The position numbers and the translations under genes are program-made. The notes under the pieces are model-generated. The model was not told the origin of the DNA. It was given only the letters and a program-made list of their open reading frames with translations, and made no database searches. Source: CAMYLR01 sp039590215 (GTDB taxonomy: Bacteria > Gemmatimonadota > Gemmatimonadetes > JACCXV01 > JAHWKZ01). Taken from it: a stretch of DNA of 58,165 nucleotides. This document shows, piece by piece, positions 25,135-32,145 of the stretch. The stretch spans positions 1 through 58,165 of the forward strand of contig JBDHFX010000001.1 in NCBI GenBank assembly GCA_039590215.1, written 5' to 3'. The stretch's first letter is position 1. Each line of letters starts with the position of its first letter.

Positions 25135-26508
25135 TCAGTCGAGAAACTCGAATCGGTATCGCTTGAGAACCCGCCTCGCGACCATGTGACCGAGCGTGAA
25201 GGCACGGTGGACGGCTTGCGGGCTGAACTCAAGCGGATCAAGCGTCCGCAGAATGTGATTCTCGGCCGCCACGTCGGGATCAGGTGTGATTCGGATCCGG
25301 GTATTATCGATCCGCGCAACCTCGTGAAACGCTGCGCGTAGCTCGTCGAGCGCTTCCGGGTTGCACTCGGATCGTTCCAACAGCTCGCGAGCGGTTTCGT
25401 ACAGCCTCCGAAAATCGCGGTGCATGCGTACGACGTTCTCCTGCTTCGAATCCCGACTGTGCGCCGACTTCTGATAGTGCATGTCGCCATATCCGCGCTC
25501 CGACAGCGAGCCCAGCCCGTGGAGGTACTTGTACGGAGCGCTGATGGAGGAGATGATGACCAAATCCGCACCCGAATCTTCGGCGACATCCGTGGTGAAC
25601 GGGTTACGGTCTTCGCCGTCCTCGACCACCACCCGATAGTGACCCAGTCGATAGGGCTTCCCCAGTTCGTCGACGAACCGTACCGGCGCGTAGAACGGAA
25701 ATGTGGCCATCGATCCAACCGCTGCCGTCGCCATCGGGACCCCACGGATCGAAACGGTGGTCAGCCGTCGCCAAGGCTGAGCGACCAGTGGCGCCAGAAC
25801 GGGGTGATCGCGCGGAACGCCAGCGGTCGCAAACTCATCGACGATCTTGTGACCTTCGGAGCCTAGGATGCGGTGAATCGTCTCGGCTCCCACCGGCTCA
25901 TCGCGGAAGAGTTGCAGGATCGGTGACTCGCGCTCGCCGGCAATAAGCGTCACCGGATGGTTCAGATCCACGGCCAGAATCGCCGCCTCCGAGCGGAGAT
26001 CTCGCCACGATCGACCGCCGAGGATCCCCTGCTCCAAGTAGCGCCCGATCGAATCCAGCTTCCACAGCGGAAACAACGTGTTCAGAGTCGACTCGGCGGC
26101 CCATGCCTTCCATGTCCGGCGATTCCTCCACGAGGGCCGTGGCCCCTGTTGGGCCCAATCCAAAGTCTTGCGCAGAAAACCGTCCCCCTCTCCCAGCAGC
26201 TTGGCATCAAACGGGTCGAAGCGAGCCTCCCCGGTCTCGATCGCGCCAACCAAGTCGTTGCGCGTCGCCCCAGCGCAGGCGGCAACCACGAAAAAGGCAC
26301 CGGCCGAGGAGCCGACGACCAGATCGAACCCCGGCGGGCCCGTCTGGCGTGGCTCGTCCGGCCGGCGAAACCCCGACCGCAGCACGAATCCACGCTCCTG
26401 GAGGACCTCAAGCACGCCAAAGTGGTAGGCCACCGCGGGAACGAAACCCCCGAGAAACTTGGCGGCAATCTGACGCGGAGCGGTAACCTCGATCGGCTCG
26501 ACAGTCAC
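25135..26508 (-). CDS. Patatin-like phospholipase
   Basis: The 457-residue protein has an N-terminal glycine-rich oxyanion segment (KFLGGFVPAVAYHFGVLEVL), the nucleophile elbow FDLVVGSSAGAFFVV with Ser in GSSAG, and a candidate catalytic Asp in VVVEDGEDRNPF, the patatin Ser-Asp dyad. The C-terminal 130 residues are helical and unassigned. No signal peptide is evident, so it is probably cytosolic or membrane-associated. It would release fatty acids from lipids. It is 50 bases upstream of queE and the LuxE/LuxC pair. The start is GTG. Confidence 0.78.
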   Translation of the reverse strand: MTVEPIEVTAPRQIAAKFLGGFVPAVAYHFGVLEVLQERGFVLRSGFRRPDEPRQTGPPGFDLVVGSSAGAFFVVAACAGATRNDLVGAIETGEARFDPFDAKLLGEGDGFLRKTLDWAQQGPRPSWRNRRTWKAWAAESTLNTLFPLWKLDSIGRYLEQGILGGRSWRDLRSEAAILAVDLNHPVTLIAGERESPILQLFRDEPVGAETIHRILGSEGHKIVDEFATAGVPRDHPVLAPLVAQPWRRLTTVSIRGVPMATAAVGSMATFPFYAPVRFVDELGKPYRLGHYRVVVEDGEDRNPFTTDVAEDSGADLVIISSISAPYKYLHGLGSLSERGYGDMHYQKSAHSRDSKQENVVRMHRDFRRLYETARELLERSECNPEALDELRAAFHEVARIDNTRIRITPDPDVAAENHILRTLDPLEFSPQAVHRAFTLGHMVARRVLKRYRFEFLD

Positions 26509-26549
26509 GCGCGCGTGGCCCCCGCCGCCAGGTGTGTTACGTTGTTTTC

Positions 26550-27338
26550 ATGCTTCATCATCGCTATCTCCCGATCGGGCTGTGTCTCGCCACCCTGATT
26601 GGCGCATGCCAAGGCAGCCCGCCAGTCGAAGATACCACCGCCGATCCAGACTCCGCTGCGATGTCTGACTCGTCGGCCGCCGGTCACGTGCACGACGACG
26701 AGATCCCGAGTCGCGCCGGCGAGCTGGCCCGTGACGCTGGTTCCAAGCCTCAAGAAGTCATGGACTTTATGGGGATCAACAGGGGCGACGTGGTAGCCGA
26801 CATCCTCGCCGGTAGCGGGTACTACACGTACCTGTTGAGGGAGCGAGTCGGGCCGACCGGTCAAGTGTTTGCCGAGGGGTACCGGCCCGCCTTGGCGGCG
26901 CGATTGGACCGCGGCGATCTAGCCCAGGCCGGCAACATCATGTTGGTCGATTCGCTCAGCGAGCTTCCCGACGCGGCTCTCGACGCGGTGCTCATCGTAC
27001 GGGGGTTCCACCTGATCCCCGACCCCGACGTAGCGTTAGGCCACCTGCTGCGCGCACTCAAGCCTGGCGCCGAGTTGGGCGTGGTCGAGGTCAGGCTCGG
27101 TCAGGAGTATGGACACGAGATGAAAACACACCGCATGGGCGAGCAAACAGTCATCGACGCGTTCCAGTCGGCAGGATTCGAGTTCATCTCAAACAGCACG
27201 ATCCTCCGCAACCCATCCGATGATCACACCGAGTTCTGGGAGGGCAGGCGTCACCTGACCGATCGAATGCTCCTCAAGTTCGCTCGACCCGGAGAGCCTG
27301 CGCCCGCCACTCCATCCACCGCGTCGGCGGGACCCTAA
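26550..27338 (+). CDS. Exported SAM-methyltransferase-like lipoprotein
   Basis: The 262-residue protein starts with a lipoprotein signal ending LIGACQG, then a low-complexity acidic linker. The rest is a Rossmann methyltransferase fold: motif I VVADILAGSGYYTYLL, then DAVLIVRGFHLIPDPD and LKPGAELGVVEV. Similar predicted periplasmic methyltransferases are known from several bacterial phyla, but the function is unclear because SAM is not expected outside the cytoplasm. It is divergent from the patatin gene. Confidence 0.75.
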   Translation: MLHHRYLPIGLCLATLIGACQGSPPVEDTTADPDSAAMSDSSAAGHVHDDEIPSRAGELARDAGSKPQEVMDFMGINRGDVVADILAGSGYYTYLLRERVGPTGQVFAEGYRPALAARLDRGDLAQAGNIMLVDSLSELPDAALDAVLIVRGFHLIPDPDVALGHLLRALKPGAELGVVEVRLGQEYGHEMKTHRMGEQTVIDAFQSAGFEFISNSTILRNPSDDHTEFWEGRRHLTDRMLLKFARPGEPAPATPSTASAGP

Positions 27339-27346
27339 GCTCGACC

Positions 27347-28231
27347 CTAATCCTCGAGAATCTCTGCGATCTCAGTGGCGTGCCGACTGACAAATGCGCC
27401 GTAGTAGTTGACCTGAGGCTCGATCAGTGGTTCACCGCTTGCCCGGCGCGCGGCATTCTCGCTAGCCAGCCGACGAGCTCGAAACGTCGGTGCGCCGAGA
27501 TGGTAGAGCGTGGCTAGCACGCCCGGACTGTTCGAAATGTCCATCCCGACCTCGCCGTAGGCGCGCTGCGCCTCGGCCAGCAGTGCGGCTGCATATTCTA
27601 GGTTTCCAGGCATCGAGGTCACGGCCTCCAGGACACCCTTTGCTCCACGTTGGGGTCGATCGAGTTGCCTTGCGATGACAGGTTCGTACTGGATTGCCAA
27701 CCGAAATGAAACCTGGGCTGGACCAAGCGTCCAAAGATATGGGTTGCGCACGACACCGCCACTACGACCGTCCATTTCGCCGCGCTGAAAGGTGGCCTCT
27801 TGATCGCTGACCCATCGTTCGAGGTCCTGCTCGCGAAGCGACCCAAAGATGGCGCCAAAAAGCTCCTCGCCAATCGCATCCACACGACCCACCAGCAACG
27901 TCTTCTCGGCCACCACGATGCCACCCAACGCCACCGGCGAGATGTCAAACAGATCGGCGACCCGAAGAACAGTACCCCGTTCGGTTCCAAGCCAAGCCTG
28001 AGCACCATCCGAGAGCGGTGTATCGGCGCGGCGTCGATCGTCCTCGGACAAGAGAGCCCAACCTGGCGTCGGGCTTACGGCGACTGATTCTCCCGCGATT
28101 TCGCCGGAGGGGGGTGACATCGACTCAACACCGGACGACGCATCCTGATTCGGCCACCACAGCCGTAGCAGCAAGCCGACCATGACTGCCGCTAGAAACA
28201 ACAACCATCCGCGGCCAATCTTGAGCCTCAA
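27347..28231 (-). CDS. Membrane-anchored lysozyme-like protein (DUF1402-like)
   Basis: The 294-residue protein has an N-terminal membrane anchor (GWLLFLAAVMVGLLLRLWW), a linker, and a domain with ISPVALGGIVVAEKTLL, LWTLGPAQVSF and GVLATLYHLGAP. The E in AEKT, the LGPAQV segment and the late TLYHLG resemble catalytic and substrate-binding positions of lysozyme-like transglycosylases, so it may cut peptidoglycan. That assignment is from pattern only. It starts at TTG in a TTGA overlap with the nfo stop, an uncommon start codon that would limit translation. Confidence 0.55.
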   Translation of the reverse strand: MRLKIGRGWLLFLAAVMVGLLLRLWWPNQDASSGVESMSPPSGEIAGESVAVSPTPGWALLSEDDRRRADTPLSDGAQAWLGTERGTVLRVADLFDISPVALGGIVVAEKTLLVGRVDAIGEELFGAIFGSLREQDLERWVSDQEATFQRGEMDGRSGGVVRNPYLWTLGPAQVSFRLAIQYEPVIARQLDRPQRGAKGVLEAVTSMPGNLEYAAALLAEAQRAYGEVGMDISNSPGVLATLYHLGAPTFRARRLASENAARRASGEPLIEPQVNYYGAFVSRHATEIAEILED

Positions 28232-29073
28232 CGCTTACCAGCCAGCTGCCGGAGACGGGTCAAGTTCTGCTTATCCATGACATCATCCTTTGGCGTCTCG
28301 ATGACCTTGGCTACGGACGCGAAACGACGATCTCGCATGATCACCTTGAAACCGGTGTCTCCAATCTCCCCCTGACCGATGTGTGCATGACGATCAACTC
28401 GGCTCCCCAGTGGCTTGACCGAATCGTTTAAATGCAGAACACTCAAGTTCTCCAATCCCAAGATGGCGTCGAATTCGGCCAGCGTTTTCTTGCACCCTTT
28501 CGCGGTCGAAATGTCGTAACCAGCAGCGAACACATGGCATGTATCAAGACAGATGCCCAGCCTGGAAGCGTTCTCGACCCCTTCTATGATGCGCGCCAAC
28601 TGCTCGAACCGATAGCCAACGTTGGCGCCCTGTCCGGCGGTCGTCTCCAGCAGCACTCGCGTACCACCATCCTCGACGCGATCAAAGATCTCGTTGAGCG
28701 ATTCGGCGACCCGGTCCAGCACCGCATGCTCATCGGGATCGTTGTCTCCCACGGGGTGCATAACGAGAAACTGCAAACCAAGCCGGTGACAGGTCTCCAA
28801 TTCCTTGGCGAATGCTCGCCGCGATTTCCCAAGGATCGTCTTGTCACGAGTGCCAAGACGTGTCAGGTAGATGTCGTGAGCCAGACAGAGCTCACAGTTC
28901 GATTCCGACCACGCCGAGTGGAAACGCTCGACGTCATCGTCTGACAGTTCCCGCCCACGCCATTGCCTGGGACTCGACGTAAAGATCTGGACCGCCGTGC
29001 AGCCAAGCGCGTCGCCGCGCTCGAACGCGGTATGGAGACCTCCCGCCGTTGACATATGCGCTCCCAACAACAT
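28228..29073 (-). CDS. nfo: Endonuclease IV (AP endonuclease)
   Basis: The 281-residue TIM-barrel enzyme has all zinc-binding signatures: GAHMSTAGGLHTAFERG at the start, LLETTAGQGANVGY, GICLDTCHVFAAGYD, HLNDSVKPLGSRVDRHAHI and VIETPKDD. It cleaves DNA at abasic sites in base-excision repair. Together with uvrC the window encodes two DNA repair nucleases. The gene is divergent from the ABC permease gene at 29134 and coupled to the lysozyme-like gene. Confidence 0.95.
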   Translation of the reverse strand: MLLGAHMSTAGGLHTAFERGDALGCTAVQIFTSSPRQWRGRELSDDDVERFHSAWSESNCELCLAHDIYLTRLGTRDKTILGKSRRAFAKELETCHRLGLQFLVMHPVGDNDPDEHAVLDRVAESLNEIFDRVEDGGTRVLLETTAGQGANVGYRFEQLARIIEGVENASRLGICLDTCHVFAAGYDISTAKGCKKTLAEFDAILGLENLSVLHLNDSVKPLGSRVDRHAHIGQGEIGDTGFKVIMRDRRFASVAKVIETPKDDVMDKQNLTRLRQLAGKR

Positions 29074-29133
29074 CGGCGGTCAACGTAGAGGCGATGGTTG
29101 GCCGGGCGCCACCCGTCATTTAGTCTTAACCCA

Positions 29134-30357
29134 ATGAATGGCTGGGAGTCCGTCGTCTCGGCGATTGTGTCGCTACGCGCACACAAGCTGCGTTCTTTTC
29201 TGACGCTGCTTGGAATCATCGTGGCGGTGACGTCGATTATCGCGGTCGTAACCGTAATAAACGGCCTCAACTCGAAGGTCACCAACTTGGTGACCGGTCG
29301 CGGCGCGGATGTTTTTATCCTCGATCGGATGGGCACCAGCGACGTTTTTGACTGGCGCTCGATCATCGAAGCCCAGCGACGGCCCGAGCTGACCAACGAG
29401 GATGCCCTCGCCCTCAGCGAACAGGGCGAGAACCTGCTGTACGTCGCTGCTGATGTGTACCGGCGGGACAAGGTATGGGGCGGCAATCGCTCAGTGGAGG
29501 ACATGATGGTCCGCGGCGTCGGCACGGAGTTCCCGTTTCTGTCGACGTTTGAAATTGAGCGCGGCCGCCATTTGGCGCCGTTGGAGATCGAGCGCGCCCG
29601 TCCGGTCACCGTCATCGGTCACGAAGTGGCCGAGGAGCTCTTCCCGACGAGTGACCCGATCGACGATACGATTCGCGTGCGTGGCCGCCACTTCACGGTG
29701 GTCGGGATCGCCAAGCCGCAAGGCACCGTGTTCGGCGCCACTCAAGATGACTTTGTCGTTATCCCGCTCAGCAGCTGGCAAAAGATCTACGACCGACGAG
29801 CCAGCGTGAGCATCTCGATCAAGGCGGCCGATCCCGACAACGTTCAGGGCGCAATTGATGAGACGCGGATGCTGATGCGAGTTCGCCATCGACTGCGGCC
29901 ATCCGAATCCGACGATTTTGGCTTCATCACGACTCAGGAGTTTCTCGAGCTCTACGACAAGGTGACGACCGGGATCTATTCGGCACTTGTCGGTCTGGTG
30001 GCGATCTCTTTGCTGGTGGGTGGGATCGTGGTCATGAACATCATGCTCGTTGCCGTCACCGAGCGTACTCGTGAGATCGGGATTCGCAAGGCGCTCGGTG
30101 CCCGACGACGCGACGTTTTGCGCCAATTCCTTGTCGAAGCGGTGATTCTGGCTGCGCTGGGTGGCATAATCGGCGTCGGACTCGGGTTCGGGATCGCGGT
30201 TACCATTTCGAAGGTCACCCCGCTTCCCTACTCCCTCACTTGGTGGTCGATCGCACTGGGGATCGGCCTGGCGTCGATCGTCGGCATCGCCTTCGGTATC
30301 TACCCCGCGGCCAAGGCGGCGCGCCTCGACCCGATCGTCGCCCTCCGATACGAGTAG
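29134..30357 (+). CDS. MacB-type ABC transporter permease, first of a pair
   Basis: The 407-residue protein has an N-terminal helix (LRSFLTLLGIIVAVTSIIAVV), a large periplasmic domain of about 240 residues and three C-terminal helices starting YSALVGLVAISLLVGG. The segment VTERTREIGIRKALGARRRDVLRQF is the FtsX/MacB coupling motif. It ends DPIVALRYE. It lacks an ATPase domain. These permeases move lipoproteins, peptides or other envelope molecules. A homologous gene follows three bases later. Confidence 0.9.
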   Translation: MNGWESVVSAIVSLRAHKLRSFLTLLGIIVAVTSIIAVVTVINGLNSKVTNLVTGRGADVFILDRMGTSDVFDWRSIIEAQRRPELTNEDALALSEQGENLLYVAADVYRRDKVWGGNRSVEDMMVRGVGTEFPFLSTFEIERGRHLAPLEIERARPVTVIGHEVAEELFPTSDPIDDTIRVRGRHFTVVGIAKPQGTVFGATQDDFVVIPLSSWQKIYDRRASVSISIKAADPDNVQGAIDETRMLMRVRHRLRPSESDDFGFITTQEFLELYDKVTTGIYSALVGLVAISLLVGGIVVMNIMLVAVTERTREIGIRKALGARRRDVLRQFLVEAVILAALGGIIGVGLGFGIAVTISKVTPLPYSLTWWSIALGIGLASIVGIAFGIYPAAKAARLDPIVALRYE

Positions 30358-30360
30358 TCG

Positions 30361-31632
30361 ATGCGTCCGGACCTGCCCACTGGAGCCACTTCCAGTCAGT
30401 TCGTGGAGAGCGCCCGAATGGCGTTCGCCACGCTGTGGTCGCATCGGCTTCGCTCGGCGCTGACGATCATTGGCATCATCATCGGTGTCACCGCCATCGT
30501 CGGCATGACTTCGCTCGTGCGCGGGCTCGATAGCGAGATCGTCGGCGAGATACGTGACATCGGTGCGGACCACATGTTTCTCCGCAAGTGGGCCGGCCGA
30601 ATCGTCTCCGGCGAGCGCGAGCTCATGCGGCTGGAGCGCAGGCCGGACATCACCGAACAAGACGAAGCTGCCATCAGCCGGCTCTCGACGGTACAGAACA
30701 CCGACATCATGCTCGGAACGGCGTTTCCAGTCAGCCGGCAGCTATCCTACCGCTCAAACAAGACGACCCAGGATCTTCTCGGAACCACAGAACGGTACGC
30801 CGCGATCAACGCCGCCGATATCGAGAGCGGGCGCTTCTTTACGTCCAGCGAGGTCTCCAACCGCAACCGAGCTGTCGTCTTGGGGAAGGGGATCACCGAC
30901 CTAATCTTTCCACGCGTCGACGCAGTCGGAAAGTCGATCCGGATCGGTGGCTTGCCGTACACGGTCGTCGGAGTATTCGAAGAAGAGGTAATGCTGATTT
31001 GGGGTCAAACCAAGGACAACCGAGTCATCATCCCCTACACCTCGTTTCACCGCGATTTCGGACCCGACCCGGTGATGGACATCATGCTCACCGTCGTGCC
31101 GACGCCCGAGGCTGGCCTCGATCGCGCTCGCGATGACATCACGTTTCTGCTTCGGGCGCGACATAAGCTCCGGCCTAGTGAAGAAAACGATTTCGACATC
31201 GTCACTCAATCCAACTTCTTGGAGCTCTGGGATCAGATTACAGGGTCGGTGTTTCTGGCGATGATCGTGATCAGCTCGATCGGTTTGATGGTCGGAGGGA
31301 TCGGGGTCATGAACATCATGCTGGTGAGCGTCACGGAGCGAACCCGCGAGATCGGGGTTCGCAAGGCGCTCGGTGCCCGGCGACGCGACATCCTATGGCA
31401 ATTTCTGATCGAAGCTGCGGTGCTCACCGGCATCGGCGGTGTGTTCGGTGTCGCGATCGGTAGCGCGCTCGGTGCGGGGGTGGCAAAGCTCATCGACTTT
31501 CCCGTCGCTGTTCCGCTGTGGTCGTTCTTTGTCGGCGTGGGTTTCAGCGCGGTAATCGGGATCTTCTTCGGTATCTTCCCGGCCCACAAGGCCGCCTCGC
31601 TCGACCCGATCGAGGCGCTTCGCTACGAGTAA
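30361..31632 (+). CDS. MacB-type ABC transporter permease, second of a pair
   Basis: The 423-residue protein is homologous to its neighbour: LRSALTIIGIIIGVTAIVGM at the N-terminus, a periplasmic domain, VTERTREIGVRKALGARRRDI and the end DPIEALRYE. The two probably form a heterodimer. No ATPase gene is adjacent, so the nucleotide-binding subunit must come from elsewhere. Convergent with the coiled-coil gene ten bases downstream. Confidence 0.9.
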   Translation: MRPDLPTGATSSQFVESARMAFATLWSHRLRSALTIIGIIIGVTAIVGMTSLVRGLDSEIVGEIRDIGADHMFLRKWAGRIVSGERELMRLERRPDITEQDEAAISRLSTVQNTDIMLGTAFPVSRQLSYRSNKTTQDLLGTTERYAAINAADIESGRFFTSSEVSNRNRAVVLGKGITDLIFPRVDAVGKSIRIGGLPYTVVGVFEEEVMLIWGQTKDNRVIIPYTSFHRDFGPDPVMDIMLTVVPTPEAGLDRARDDITFLLRARHKLRPSEENDFDIVTQSNFLELWDQITGSVFLAMIVISSIGLMVGGIGVMNIMLVSVTERTREIGVRKALGARRRDILWQFLIEAAVLTGIGGVFGVAIGSALGAGVAKLIDFPVAVPLWSFFVGVGFSAVIGIFFGIFPAHKAASLDPIEALRYE

Positions 31633-31642
31633 CGATGGTCGC

Positions 31643-32134
31643 CTAGCGCAGGCTCTCGATCGCCGGCAGCTGGATCCCCCGCTCGACCGCCGTTTGCTGG
31701 AGTCGATTGGCGCTGTCGATGAGCGCGTTATGAGTATCGACCAGGGTCGAGTACTCAGAATAGGATCGCTGCATCTCATTGACGCTGACGTTGTGAGCTT
31801 CGACGACTTCGTTGTGGCGTGCGATCACACCGCGGTAGAGCCGATACTCGCCGGTCGGAAGCCGACCGTTCACGGCTCTCCGCTCGAGCCTGGCGATCTC
31901 GAGACCAAACTCGCTCAGCCTAACCTTTCCCTCGTCGACCTCCGCCTCCAGCTCCGCCACCACCGTTGACAGCGAGTCGATTCGCGTCTTCTGCTCATTA
32001 AGTGTGACTGAAACCTGGCTCCAAGCGTCGCGGTACGGGGCCTGCGAACGGTATCGCCACAAAGAATGTCCGATCGCGATCGCCACTAGCACGGTGGTGA
32101 GAACGACAAAGGTACGGATCCGTCCCCAGCCCAC
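31643..32134 (-). CDS. Single-span membrane protein with long coiled coil
   Basis: The 163-residue protein has one N-terminal helix (FVVLTTVLVAIAIGHSLW) and then an almost wholly helical, heptad-like region (SLSTVVAELEAEVDEGKVRL, GLEIARLERRAVNG) ending in a short non-helical tail. It is probably an inner-membrane protein facing the periplasm. I do not recognise a family. It follows the cyclase-ATPase gene on the same strand, with an 11-base gap. The start is GTG. Confidence 0.65.
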   Translation of the reverse strand: MGWGRIRTFVVLTTVLVAIAIGHSLWRYRSQAPYRDAWSQVSVTLNEQKTRIDSLSTVVAELEAEVDEGKVRLSEFGLEIARLERRAVNGRLPTGEYRLYRGVIARHNEVVEAHNVSVNEMQRSYSEYSTLVDTHNALIDSANRLQQTAVERGIQLPAIESLR

Positions 32135-32145
32135 GTCGCCGCCCG

